Part shown: positions 6,769-15,314 of the stretch, in pieces
Layout of the letters: the number at the start of each line of letters is the position of its first letter
How positions within the stretch are numbered: the first letter of the stretch is position 1
Source of the DNA: Deltaproteobacteria bacterium
GTDB lineage: Bacteria; Desulfobacterota; Syntrophobacteria; BM002
Length of the DNA: 39,316 nt
Direction: 5' to 3'
Assembly (NCBI GenBank): GCA_020353155.1
Contig: CP070689.1
Span: 2,429,279-2,468,594, forward strand
The notes under the pieces: model-generated
The model's input: only the letters and a program-made list of their open reading frames with translations
Told to the model about the DNA's origin: nothing
Databases searched by the model: none
Translations under genes and position numbers: made by a program

Positions 6769-8868
6769 ATGAGCTCTAGGGCAGAAATCTTCCGAAGATT
6801 AACTCTCTGGCTATTGCCATTCCTTCTAATGGGCTGTGCCTTGTTACCGCCGAAAAAAGAAGTAACAACTCTGGCTGAGGTAACCGATGAAGAAGCCCTC
6901 CAACAGCTGGCTATGGCGGAAGAGGCCTTTAAGGCGGGCAACCTGGAGGAAGCATCCCAGCGCTACCAAGAGCTGGCTATGGCCTTTCCACGAAGTCCCC
7001 AGGCAGCGAGGGCTTTGCTTAGACAAGGAGAAATTGACTATCGTTTAGATAAATATGAAAAGGCTGTCTCCTGGTTTCAACAAGTGATAAATGAGTACCC
7101 CGTCAGGCCAGAGGGGGATGAAGCCCGTCTGTGGCTGCTTCGTTGCTATCTTCAGTTGGAACGTTTCAATGACGCAGTGGAGACGGGGAGATCTCTGACA
7201 AAATATTTACCTAAGAAAGCTCAAAAAGCTGTGGCCGCCGAAGTTGTTGGTGACGCTGAAGTGGCGCGACTCAACTATGTCAAAGCAGTAAATTGGTACG
7301 TCAGGTCCTACGAACTCGCCGAGGAAGATAAACATATCTTTCTGGCGGCGAAGGTGGACATCGCCCTGAAAAACCTCGGGAAGGAAGAAGTGGTCGCCCT
7401 GACGGCTGAGTATCCAGAGACCTTTCCTCATCTTCAACTGCAGACCCGTCTGGTGGAAATAGAAATGGAGAGTGGGCGGTTTGGCATGGCGCAAGAGCAA
7501 TTACAGTCACTAATCGAGAGGTGGCCTGACCATCCACTTGTCGATACCTGGCAAGGGATGACCGAAAAAGTTGAAGAGTGGCTGAAAGTGGATATGACCG
7601 CCGTCGGCTGCGTGCTGCCTCTGAGTGGTCGCTATCAAGCCTATGGTGACAGGGTTTTGCGGGGATTAGTAATGGCGGCCCAGGATTTCAAGAATAATGG
7701 TGGTGATATTCAGTTGATTATCAAAGATAGTGGTGGCGACCCAGGTCTTGCCGTGGCTGCAGTACGTGATCTTGTTCTGGATAACAAGGTTGCTGCCATT
7801 ATTGGACCCCTAAGCCGGGTTGCTGCTGAGGCGGCGGCCGAGGAAGCACAGAAACTCTGGGTTCCCATAATAACACTCACTCAAAAGGAGGGTGTGAGCG
7901 ACATCGGTAACTACGTATTCCGCTACTTTCTCAGCAATGAGGAACAGACAAGGGCACTGGTGGAGTACGCGGTACTTGGCCTTGATTACAAACGTTTTGC
8001 CATTCTTTATCCTAATGACAGTTACGGCGTACGGCTAATGAACCTCTTCTGGGATGAACTGGAGGGGTTGGGTGCTGAGGTAAGAGGGATCGAGGCCTAT
8101 GATCCCTCCCAGACAGATTTTGCCGATCAGATTAAAAAGCTAGTTGGTCTTTACTACCCTCGCCCCGAGGGTGAAACCACCGATGTGACAGAAGGAGAAA
8201 AGGCTAGAGAAACCTCGCCTGCAGGCTTGAATGGAGAAACTTCCGAAGATCAGGAGGAAGAGGAGGTTCCCATAGTGGACTTTGATGCCATCTTTATCCC
8301 AGATGGCTACAGTCAAGTGGGTCTAATTGCTCCCCAGTTGGCATATTACGACGTCACAGGTGTGAAACTGTTGGGGACGAACCTGTGGAATTCTCAGAAG
8401 CTGGTAGAGATGGCCGCACCCTATCTTCAGGACGCCGTTTTCGTGGATGGTTTTTTTTCAGGAAGCGGCTTGCCCCTGACCAGCCAGTTCGTCCAAAGTT
8501 ATGAACAGACTTTTGGCGGGAAGCCTGGATACCCTGAAGCACAGGCGTACGATACGATGCGTTTGCTCATAGAGGGCCTCCGCAAGCCCGAAGTGACATC
8601 TCGACCCATACTCCGTGACGCTTTGCTGGGAATACAGTCTTTGCCTGGAGTGGCGGGTACTGCCTCGGTAGGCCCAGATGGAGAGGTAAGCAAGCCTCCT
8701 TTTCTAATTACTATTTACAGGAGGCGGATGGAGGAGATCCAGGTGGATTTTGAGATGCTGCGCCAACGGCGGCTGAAATATTTGGAATATTTCACCGGGG
8801 ACGGATTTCCATCGTCAGAAAAACCCTCGCCTGTCCTCGGTTCGCCCATGTCATCGACTGGCCAGTGA
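6769..8868 (+). CDS. TPR/periplasmic-binding-fold lipoprotein, LpoA/LppC-like
   Basis: The 699-residue protein is probably an outer-membrane-anchored lipoprotein of the penicillin-binding-protein activator (LpoA/LppC) type, though a solute-binding role is possible. The signal peptide ends in the lipobox LMGC, with C23 as the lipidated residue. Residues about 40-270 are helical repeats of TPR type (EEAFKAGNLEEASQRYQELA, RQGEIDYRLDKYEKAVSWFQ). From about 275 there is a type I periplasmic-binding fold (AVGCVLPLSGRYQAYGDRVLRG, AAIIGPLSRVAAEAAAEEAQ, YAVLGLDYKRFAILYPNDSYG). An acidic, disordered insert (about 463-505, rich in E, T and S) interrupts that domain. No transport permease genes are near, which favours the cell-wall role. 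It stands alone after the dnaK terminator. Confidence 0.8.
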   Translation: MSSRAEIFRRLTLWLLPFLLMGCALLPPKKEVTTLAEVTDEEALQQLAMAEEAFKAGNLEEASQRYQELAMAFPRSPQAARALLRQGEIDYRLDKYEKAVSWFQQVINEYPVRPEGDEARLWLLRCYLQLERFNDAVETGRSLTKYLPKKAQKAVAAEVVGDAEVARLNYVKAVNWYVRSYELAEEDKHIFLAAKVDIALKNLGKEEVVALTAEYPETFPHLQLQTRLVEIEMESGRFGMAQEQLQSLIERWPDHPLVDTWQGMTEKVEEWLKVDMTAVGCVLPLSGRYQAYGDRVLRGLVMAAQDFKNNGGDIQLIIKDSGGDPGLAVAAVRDLVLDNKVAAIIGPLSRVAAEAAAEEAQKLWVPIITLTQKEGVSDIGNYVFRYFLSNEEQTRALVEYAVLGLDYKRFAILYPNDSYGVRLMNLFWDELEGLGAEVRGIEAYDPSQTDFADQIKKLVGLYYPRPEGETTDVTEGEKARETSPAGLNGETSEDQEEEEVPIVDFDAIFIPDGYSQVGLIAPQLAYYDVTGVKLLGTNLWNSQKLVEMAAPYLQDAVFVDGFFSGSGLPLTSQFVQSYEQTFGGKPGYPEAQAYDTMRLLIEGLRKPEVTSRPILRDALLGIQSLPGVAGTASVGPDGEVSKPPFLITIYRRRMEEIQVDFEMLRQRRLKYLEYFTGDGFPSSEKPSPVLGSPMSSTGQ

Positions 8869-8879
8869 ACAGCCGGCAG

Positions 8880-8907
8880 AAGTCAGAGGTCAGAGATCAG
8901 AAGTCGG
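8880..8907. repeat. Short degenerate tandem repeat, 7-bp unit
   Basis: Four 7-bp units run head to tail: AAGTCAG, AGGTCAG, AGATCAG and AAGTCGG. They begin 11 bp after the lipoprotein stop codon. The block is one of several word-like repeats found in gaps of this window. Confidence 0.7.
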
Positions 8908-8976
8908 AAGCAGCTTTAAGATTTTCCTGGGGGAGTGGCTTTCCAGCCGTGATTTTGCCACGCTGGGCGTTGGATT

Positions 8977-9017
8977 ACTTTAGGCACTTTAGCTCATTTT
9001 AGACATTTTAGGCATTT
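8977..9017. repeat. Short degenerate tandem repeat, 9-10-bp unit
   Basis: Units ACTTTAGGC, ACTTTAGCTC, ATTTTAGAC and ATTTTAGGC plus a partial unit follow each other and end about 20 bp before gatC. The word family differs from the AGGTCAG units 70 bp upstream. Confidence 0.65.
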
Positions 9018-9037
9018 GATACCTTGAGGAGATATAA

Positions 9038-9322
9038 ATGAAAATTACGATTGAAGAGGTAGAACACGTTGCCAGACTTGCTCGGCTGGAAATCAGTGCC
9101 GAGGAGAAAGGTAATCTCACAGAGCAAATGAACAGGATTTTGCTCTATATGGAAAAGCTCAACGAGCTGGATACCACCGGGGTTGAACCTACCTCTCATG
9201 TGGTTGATCTACACAACGCTTTTCGGGTTGATGCTGTCAAGCAGTCTTTCCCCAGAGAGCAAATTCTAGATAATGCCCCAGAGGCCAATGAGGCAGAGTT
9301 TATTGTGCCGAGGATCATTTAG
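9038..9322 (+). CDS. gatC: Asp-tRNA(Asn)/Glu-tRNA(Gln) amidotransferase subunit C
   Basis: GatC is the small subunit that stabilises GatA in the GatCAB complex, which amidates misacylated Glu-tRNA(Gln) or Asp-tRNA(Asn). The 94-residue product has the family hallmarks: the start ITIEEVEHVARLARLEIS, the central LYMEKLNELDTTGVEPTSH and the tail NAPEANEAEFIVPRII. A GAGGAG lies 8 nt before the ATG. gatA follows only after 288 bp, and gatB is not in the window. Since an AsnRS gene (24793-26091) is present, the complex may mainly serve Gln-tRNA formation here; that is an inference. Confidence 0.96.
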   Translation: MKITIEEVEHVARLARLEISAEEKGNLTEQMNRILLYMEKLNELDTTGVEPTSHVVDLHNAFRVDAVKQSFPREQILDNAPEANEAEFIVPRII

Positions 9323-9610
9323 AACAGAGGGCCAATCGCGGTGCCCACTATGCACCAAGGACTAGGCACTAAGCACTAATCGAGAAGACTAGTGAGAAGC
9401 TCAAAAATCTGGGTTTCGAATGGCCAGCTTATGACTCAAATTTTCAACCAATTTATTTAAAGTTATTTCTAGTAAAAATATATTATACATATCATTTTCA
9501 AGTATTTATACTTACTCTTATAAGTACCTAGTACCTAGTGCTCAGTGCCTAGTCGATAATCCGGGAGTGATTTTGCTATTCTAGCTGCATCGTTGTATTA
9601 GAGTCTAATC
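9323..9610. other. Gap between gatC and gatA with 19-bp inverted repeat
   Basis: GACTAGGCACTAAGCACTA (9360-9378) is the inverted complement of 9536-9554 with one mismatch. The DNA between the arms is strongly AT-rich (about 9430-9525). The arms belong to the same word family (CTAGGCACTAAGCAC) as the repeat upstream of glyQ. No gene is visible. Such a gap within gatCA is larger than usual and could hold a separate promoter for gatA. Confidence 0.7.
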
Positions 9611-11068
9611 ATGAAGCTATACGAATTGACCATACATGAACTCCGACGTCTACTGGCTCAGGGAGAGACTACCGCGGCAGAGGTGACAGCTTCCATCTAC
9701 GAACGAATTAAGAAGTTGGAGCCCAAGGTTGCTGCCTATTTATCCCTTTCTGAAGAAATAGCCATGGAGGAGGCACGCGGCTGGGATAAGCGGGGATTTG
9801 GGGATAAGACAAAACCCCTGGCCGGCGTTCCGTTAGCGGTGAAGGATGTTATCTGTACCATGGGAATTCGCACCAGTTGCGGTTCAAATATCCTGGCCAA
9901 TTTTGTCCCTCCCTATGATGCCACCGTTACTCTGAAGCTCAAACAAGCGGGTGGTATTCTTTTGGGTAAAACGAACATGGACGAATTCGCCATGGGATCC
10001 TCAAATGAGAATTCGGCTTTCGGGCCGACTCGAAATCCTTGGAATCTAAAATACATACCGGGCGGTTCCAGCGGTGGTTCAGCAGCAGCCGTGGCAGCAG
10101 ATGAATGCATAGCAGCTTTAGGATCGGATACAGGTGGTTCGATACGACAGCCAGCCTCTCATTGTGGGGTGGTAGGTTTTAAGCCGACTTATGGGCGTGT
10201 GTCTAGATACGGTCTGGTGGCCTTTGCCTCCTCCCTGGATCAAATTGGTCCCATCAGCAAAGATGTCACAGACGCTGCTCTGCTGCTGCAGGTAATCGCG
10301 GGCTACGATGAGCGTGATTCTACCTCGGTTCCCAAAGAAGTTCCAGACTACACAGAGAGCCTGGTGCAAGGATTGAAAGGCATCACCTTTGGAATCCCCC
10401 GAGAGTACTTCGTTGAAGGGTTGGAGCCGGAGGTGGAGAAAGCAGTCCGGGAGGCAATCAAGACCCTGGAGGAACTGGGCGGAAAGGCCATTGAGGTCTC
10501 TCTTCCCCACACCGAATATGGGGTAGCAGCCTACTACATCATAGCTCCGGCAGAAGCCAGTTCCAATCTGGCCCGTTACGACGGGGTGAAATACGGCCAT
10601 CGCGATAGGGAAGGGAAGACTCTTTTGGAGATGTATCGAAGAAGCCGATCGGAGGGTTTTGGGGCCGAGGTGAAAAGAAGAATAATGCTCGGAACCTATG
10701 TGTTATCAGCTGGTTATTACGATGCCTATTATAAAAAAGCCTTGCAGGTGCGCACCTTGATCCGCGAAGATTTCCTTGAAGTTTTCAAAAAGTGTCAGGT
10801 GCTGGTTGCTCCGGTGGCGCCCTCTGCGGCCTTCTCCCTGGGTTCGAAGGTGGATGATCCCTTACAAATGTACCTCTCCGATGTCTTCACCCTGCCGGCT
10901 AGCTTGGCCGGTATTCCAGGCATCTCCGTACCATGCGGCTTTACCAGCGAGGGTTTGCCCATTGGCCTGCAGATACTGGCACCACACTTCGAGGAGGGTT
11001 TGGCGCTGCAGGTGGCTTACAACTTGGAGCAGAATACCGACTTCCATCGCCGCCGCCCACCACTTTAG
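9611..11068 (+). CDS. gatA: Asp-tRNA(Asn)/Glu-tRNA(Gln) amidotransferase subunit A
   Basis: GatA is the amidase subunit that frees ammonia from glutamine for GatB. The 485-residue product is full length. The amidase-signature catalytic triad is intact: K78 in PLAVKDV, the cis-serine S153 in GGSSGGS, and the nucleophile S177 in [11 protein letters not shown]. The ATG at 9611 gives the family N-terminus ([13 protein letters not shown]). It is separated from gatC by a repeat-containing gap and faces the minus-strand RHH-PilZ gene with 61 bp between the stop codons. No convincing terminator was seen in that short gap. Confidence 0.98.
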   Translation: MKLYELTIHELRRLLAQGETTAAEVTASIYERIKKLEPKVAAYLSLSEEIAMEEARGWDKRGFGDKTKPLAGVPLAVKDVICTMGIRTSCGSNILANFVPPYDATVTLKLKQAGGILLGKTNMDEFAMGSSNENSAFGPTRNPWNLKYIPGGSSGGSAAAVAADECIAALGSDTGGSIRQPASHCGVVGFKPTYGRVSRYGLVAFASSLDQIGPISKDVTDAALLLQVIAGYDERDSTSVPKEVPDYTESLVQGLKGITFGIPREYFVEGLEPEVEKAVREAIKTLEELGGKAIEVSLPHTEYGVAAYYIIAPAEASSNLARYDGVKYGHRDREGKTLLEMYRRSRSEGFGAEVKRRIMLGTYVLSAGYYDAYYKKALQVRTLIREDFLEVFKKCQVLVAPVAPSAAFSLGSKVDDPLQMYLSDVFTLPASLAGIPGISVPCGFTSEGLPIGLQILAPHFEEGLALQVAYNLEQNTDFHRRRPPL

Positions 11069-11129
11069 AGTGGGAAATGTTTTAGACAGTCAAGCTCCCC
11101 CACCATCTCTAAACAGTTTCGTACCTCTC

Positions 11130-11654
11130 TTAAATAGCACCTTTTCGGCCTTTGTGTTCAATAGCATTGTAAAGGTGCTTGCGCTGATCAACATCAATCC
11201 CCAGAAAGCGGACAGCCAAATCATAGGAAGGGAAATCTTTGTCACTATCGTCAATATTTAGCCTGACCTTTTCTACAGTTGCTGATATGCCCAAGAGGTG
11301 ATCAGGTATCTCGATGCTCAACTCAAGGGGTTCATCTGTTTGCGGCAGCTCTGCACATTGGATAAGTGCACCCCCTCTACTGATGTCTTTTAATTGTCCT
11401 TCTAGTAAGCCTTGAGGAGTAATCATACTTACAGGCCATGAGACTTCAGCTCTGGGACTCTTGCGCCTTTCTGCTTTTGCTACCGAAGTGGAAGTTGCAG
11501 CTTGGGTGTCTTTTCCATATTTGTTTAAAAGGTCTTGGATCGCTTCTTCCAGAAGATCGTTCTGACGCTTGCCTTCTTGGGCTGCGAGGATGCGGAGTCG
11601 TCTGGTTAGGTCAGCCCTAAGAGTGGTGTTGTAGCTTTTTCGTTTCACAGTCAT
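11130..11654 (-). CDS. Ribbon-helix-helix/PilZ fusion protein, putative c-di-GMP-responsive regulator
   Basis: The 174-residue protein joins two small domains. Residues 4-46 look like a ribbon-helix-helix DNA-binding domain: a short strand (KRKSYNTTLR) then two helices (ADLTRRLRILAAQEG, RQNDLLEEAIQDLLNKY). After an Ala/Thr/Ser linker, residues about 62-165 form a PilZ domain with both c-di-GMP motifs, RRKSPR (RxxxR, R64 and R68) and DISRGG (DxSxxG, D90, S92 and G95). The combination suggests transcription control or protein interaction tuned by c-di-GMP; that is inference. A -24/-12 sequence lies at 11704-11719 and the Shine-Dalgarno is weak. The upstream DNA (about 11740-11826) is extremely AT-rich. 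Confidence 0.8.
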   Translation of the reverse strand: MTVKRKSYNTTLRADLTRRLRILAAQEGKRQNDLLEEAIQDLLNKYGKDTQAATSTSVAKAERRKSPRAEVSWPVSMITPQGLLEGQLKDISRGGALIQCAELPQTDEPLELSIEIPDHLLGISATVEKVRLNIDDSDKDFPSYDLAVRFLGIDVDQRKHLYNAIEHKGRKGAI

Positions 11655-11703
11655 GGCTCACTAGTAGTGGGTTTTTATTCAGTCATAGGATTTCACAGGA
11701 ATA

Positions 11704-11719
11704 TGCAAGGATTGGACCA
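11704..11719 (-). promoter_or_regulatory. Candidate sigma54 (-24/-12) promoter for the RHH-PilZ gene
   Basis: On the minus strand the sequence reads TGGTCCAATCCTTGCA, with GG-N10-GC spacing and a perfect TTGCA -12 element, but the -24 box lacks the CA of TGGCAC. The predicted start is near 11693, giving a leader of about 40 nt before the ATG at 11654. Confidence 0.4.
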
Positions 11720-11914
11720 TGTCACTAGCTGTATAGGTAGCCATTTAGCCATTTAATATAATATAAATAGCTAAAATATATAGTTTTATATAATTAATAT
11801 TAAAGTAATATATTAATTAAATTAAGGAGATGATCTGGGTTGGACTCTTAATAAAATAAGAGGGTAGGTGGGCAGCACGGCGAATGTGAGCGGCTATTCT
11901 AATCCCTTAGCTGT

Positions 11915-12835
11915 CTAGATTTCCACACTATGGGGGGATTGATTGTCCCTGGTCTTGGGAAGACGATTCACCAAGTATATTCCAGCACCCACAAGAGCCA
12001 TCCCGATCCAGACCATTGGGGTTACAGGCTCAGATAAAACGACTGCCCCCAGGACAGTCCCAAAAAGAGGGGCAAAGAAGGTGAAAGCCGTCAGCACGCT
12101 AACCGAGAAACGGCTGATCATCCAGAACCACAGTATGTAACTGAAGAAGGCAACCACAAGGCACTGATAGGCAAAGGCAGTCAACACTAGCCAATTGAGG
12201 CGGGGACCGTCCAGCTTCTCAAATATAGCCCAACCGGCTGCCAAGATGGGGATGGAATAGAGGAGCTGAGCGAAAAGAGTTTGATAGTGGGTGATGTGTC
12301 GGGTTTGGGACATTTTTTTTATATAGAGTGTGGTGCTCGCCCAGAAGAAGGCGGCTGCCAATTCCATCAGATCCCCGATCCAATAACCGGTGGGCAACTG
12401 CTCGGAGTGGCTTCGGAAGACAGATAGAATGCCTGCAAAGGCAAGAAACAAACCAGCTATCTTTCTGGGGGTGAGACGATCATCCTTCAAAACTAAGTGA
12501 GCTCCCAGAGCTACCCAAAACGGATGGGTGTAGAGAAAGATTACCGACCTGGAAGCGGTGGTGAAGGCTAGACCCCAATAAATGAAAAGAAATTCAGTGC
12601 CAAAAAGAAAGCCAATGATGATCCCGTGGATTATGTCCTTTCGATCTAGAGACAAGGACAACCCATTTAAACGGGCATAGATCCATAATAGACAGCCGGC
12701 TATGATAGACCTGCTGGCAGCTGCCAGCATGGGTGGGATACCCTGGTTGCTTATTCTGATGCTGACTAGATTTGCGCCCCAGAGGAAGCAGATAAAGATC
12801 TGTAACAGGCCATAGGGTAGTGAGAGGGGGTTCAT
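11915..12835 (-). CDS. EamA/DMT-family membrane transporter
   Basis: The 306-residue product is an inner-membrane protein of the drug/metabolite transporter superfamily, with two EamA repeats and about ten transmembrane segments. The first repeat holds GANLVSIRIS, AAASRSIIAGCLLWIYARL and SVIFLYTHPFWVALGAHLVLKD. The second begins near YWIGDLMELAAAFFWASTTL and ends PMVWIGMALVGAGIYLVN. The substrate cannot be deduced from sequence. Its ATG overlaps the glgC stop codon (ATGA), so translation is probably coupled to glgC even though no functional link is obvious. Confidence 0.9.
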   Translation of the reverse strand: MNPLSLPYGLLQIFICFLWGANLVSIRISNQGIPPMLAAASRSIIAGCLLWIYARLNGLSLSLDRKDIIHGIIIGFLFGTEFLFIYWGLAFTTASRSVIFLYTHPFWVALGAHLVLKDDRLTPRKIAGLFLAFAGILSVFRSHSEQLPTGYWIGDLMELAAAFFWASTTLYIKKMSQTRHITHYQTLFAQLLYSIPILAAGWAIFEKLDGPRLNWLVLTAFAYQCLVVAFFSYILWFWMISRFSVSVLTAFTFFAPLFGTVLGAVVLSEPVTPMVWIGMALVGAGIYLVNRLPKTRDNQSPHSVEI

Positions 12836-14112
12836 TCCTCCTCCCTAAAATACCCTTTCGGTATGACCACAATACCCCTTGGGGTCACGGTGAAACGCTT
12901 TCGGTCTTCCCTGGGGTTGTAGCCGATTGTGGTTTTGGCGGGGATTACATTGTTTTTATCTATGATCGCTTTTTTGATTCTACAGTGTCGACCCACTACA
13001 ACTCTATCCATAATAACTGACTCGTCAACTTGAGCCCAGCTTCGGACTATCACATTGGGAGAAAGTACAGAGTTTCGCACAATTCCACTAATGATGCATC
13101 CGGGAGAGACTAGGGAGTCAAGGGATTTACCCACTCGAAAACCTTCGGCCCGTTCGGTGGCAAATACAAATTTGGCGGGCGGCGCAGCAACCTGATAGGT
13201 GTGGAGGGGCCACTTTTGCCCGTAGAGATTGAAATAAGGATCTACTCCAGTGAGATCCATGTTGGCGTTCCAATAGGCATCCAGGTTGCCCACGTCTCGC
13301 CAATAGGCAGAATCTCTGGTATGTGGTTCTAGTTGCAACCTCCGTTCGCCGTCCGCCATGGTCTCGTAGACATAGTCTTCAATTTTGTTCTGCTTTCGGT
13401 AAGGATAGGCATAGATCCGGTAAGAATCCAATAAGTTAGGAATGATGTCACGGCCGAAGTCGTCCTCATTGCCGGATTTCAGGATGTCTAGGAGAGCCTC
13501 GGTCTGGAAGATGTAGATACCCATGGAAGCCAGGATATGGCTGGGATCGCCAGGAATGGTTTTGGGATCTTTTTTGGGCTTTTCTTGAAATCCTAGGATG
13601 CGAAATTCTTCATTCACTTCGGCCACGCCGAACTGGTAGGCCAGCTCGGTTCCCACCTCAAGAAGGGAGATGGTGATATGGGCCTCCTTTTCTTTGTGGT
13701 AGTTGAGAAATTGGCTATAGTCCATTTTGTAGATGTGATCACCTGAAAGAATCAAGACATGACTCGACCTATGGCGCTCAATGAGGTAGAGATTCTGGCG
13801 AATGGAGTCGGCGGTGCCTCTGTACCAGTCGAGACCTATGCGCTGCTGAGGGGGGACGATCTTGAGAAAATGGCCTAGCTTCTGATTGAATATGTTCCAA
13901 CCGTCTTCCAGATGGTCATGGAGAGACTGAGACTTGTACTGGGGCAGCACAATGATCTTGTATATTTGCGAATTAATACAATTGCTCAAGGGCAAATCGA
14001 TGAGCCGATAAATTCCGCCAAAGGGGACTGCGGGCTTGGTGCGGTCCTCTGTGAGTGGCATCAGCCTTTCCCCTCTACCACCCGCCATAACAAAGGCTAG
14101 AACGTCCTTCAT
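12832..14112 (-). CDS. glgC: Glucose-1-phosphate adenylyltransferase
   Basis: GlgC makes ADP-glucose from glucose 1-phosphate and ATP, the committed step of bacterial glycogen synthesis. The 426-residue product has the nucleotidyltransferase signature (VMAGGRGERLMPLTEDRTKPAVPFGG split around residues 8-33), the substrate region (WYRGTADSIRQNL, HVLILSGDHIYKMDY) and a C-terminal left-handed beta-helix with hexapeptide-like repeats (VSPGCIISGIVRNSVLSPNV). It overlaps the following transporter gene by 4 bp. No other glycogen gene (glgA, glgB) is in the window. Confidence 0.97.
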   Translation of the reverse strand: MKDVLAFVMAGGRGERLMPLTEDRTKPAVPFGGIYRLIDLPLSNCINSQIYKIIVLPQYKSQSLHDHLEDGWNIFNQKLGHFLKIVPPQQRIGLDWYRGTADSIRQNLYLIERHRSSHVLILSGDHIYKMDYSQFLNYHKEKEAHITISLLEVGTELAYQFGVAEVNEEFRILGFQEKPKKDPKTIPGDPSHILASMGIYIFQTEALLDILKSGNEDDFGRDIIPNLLDSYRIYAYPYRKQNKIEDYVYETMADGERRLQLEPHTRDSAYWRDVGNLDAYWNANMDLTGVDPYFNLYGQKWPLHTYQVAAPPAKFVFATERAEGFRVGKSLDSLVSPGCIISGIVRNSVLSPNVIVRSWAQVDESVIMDRVVVGRHCRIKKAIIDKNNVIPAKTTIGYNPREDRKRFTVTPRGIVVIPKGYFREEE

Positions 14113-14255
14113 GGAACTATCCTGTAGAAGAATATTACGGTTGTGTAGTATATGGTCACTGACAAGAGATGAGAATCCAGTTTAATCATGGTAACTCTTT
14201 TTGTCTATGATTTTAAAGAAAAAGTATGGCGTGAAGGACGTAGGGAAGAGCCGGG

Positions 14256-15314
14256 TCAGAAAAGAGCTGCTACGAACTGTTCGGGGTCGAATTCCTTAAG
14301 GTCATCCAATCCCTCACCTAGGCCGATGAAACGGATAGGAATTTGAAATTCCTGACAAACTCCCGCAACGATGCCACCCTTGGCAGTGCCGTCCAATTTA
14401 GTAAGCACCAACCCTGAGACTCCTAGTTCCTGGTGGAATAACCGTGTTTGGGAAATTGCATTCTGTCCTGTTGTGGCATCAAGAATTAACAAAACCTCAT
14501 GGGGCGCGGTGTCTATTTGTCTGCTAATTACTCGCTTCACCTTTTTGAGTTCTTCCATGAGATTCACTTTGGTGTGAAGACGGCCCGCAGTATCTATCAA
14601 AACCACGTCTACACCACGGGCCTGAGCCGCAGTGATGGCATCATAAACGACTGCGGCGGGGTCAGCACCACTGCTCTGTTTGATGAACTCCGCACCCACC
14701 CGCTCGGACCAGCGCATGAGCTGTTCTATTGCCGCAGCCCTAAAAGTGTCGGCTGCAACCAGCATCACCCGCAAGCCCGCTTCCTGAAAGTAAGCGGCTA
14801 GTTTGGCGAGGGTTGTTGTTTTGCCTACGCCATTAACGCCAACGGCCATGACCACGAAAGGCTTGTGGGCTTTAACGTCCAAGGGAGGTGCCTCGACCTT
14901 CAAAAAGCGACGGATTTCCTCCTTCAGGTAGAAAAGCAAACGATCAATGTCGGTCAGCTCATTCCGGTGCAGCTTCTCTTCCAAAGAGGCAATCAGTCTT
15001 TGGGTGGTATCAACCCCGAGGTCTGAGGTGATCAAGACCTCTTCCAATTCCTCCAGCACGTCTTGGTCAATTTCTTTTCTGCCGAGAACGATGCGGTCGA
15101 GCTGGCTTATGAAAGCCTGCCGCGTTTTCCGCAGACGGGAACGCATGTAAGTAAGAAAACCTGAAGGTTTCTCAGGGTCTGCATCTAAAGAGTGGCGGGG
15201 TGGTAAATCTGCAGTTTTGGTTGAGGAAGCAAGCGATTTTTGGGTCTCAGCTTCATTCTCACCTGAACTGTCAGGTGCATCGTCTTTCCCTCTTCTATTG
15301 AACCATCTGGCCAT
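14256..15314 (-). CDS. ftsY: Signal recognition particle receptor FtsY
   Basis: FtsY is the SRP-receptor GTPase that docks ribosome-SRP complexes to the translocon. The 352-residue product has a short acidic N-terminal A region (residues 1-55) and an NG domain. GTPase motifs are intact: GVNGVGKTTT (G1), DTFRAAA (G2), LIDTAGR (G3), TKLDG (G4) and the closing GLGEGLDDLKEFD. It overlaps the 3' end of smc by 20 bp in another frame, so the two are cotranscribed. The smc-ftsY order is common in bacteria. Confidence 0.98.
   Translation of the reverse strand: MARWFNRRGKDDAPDSSGENEAETQKSLASSTKTADLPPRHSLDADPEKPSGFLTYMRSRLRKTRQAFISQLDRIVLGRKEIDQDVLEELEEVLITSDLGVDTTQRLIASLEEKLHRNELTDIDRLLFYLKEEIRRFLKVEAPPLDVKAHKPFVVMAVGVNGVGKTTTLAKLAAYFQEAGLRVMLVAADTFRAAAIEQLMRWSERVGAEFIKQSSGADPAAVVYDAITAAQARGVDVVLIDTAGRLHTKVNLMEELKKVKRVISRQIDTAPHEVLLILDATTGQNAISQTRLFHQELGVSGLVLTKLDGTAKGGIVAGVCQEFQIPIRFIGLGEGLDDLKEFDPEQFVAALF

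Noticed and set aside
8880-9017. Short tandem repeats as a CRISPR array
   Set aside because: Units are 7-10 bp with no unique spacers and no cas genes nearby.
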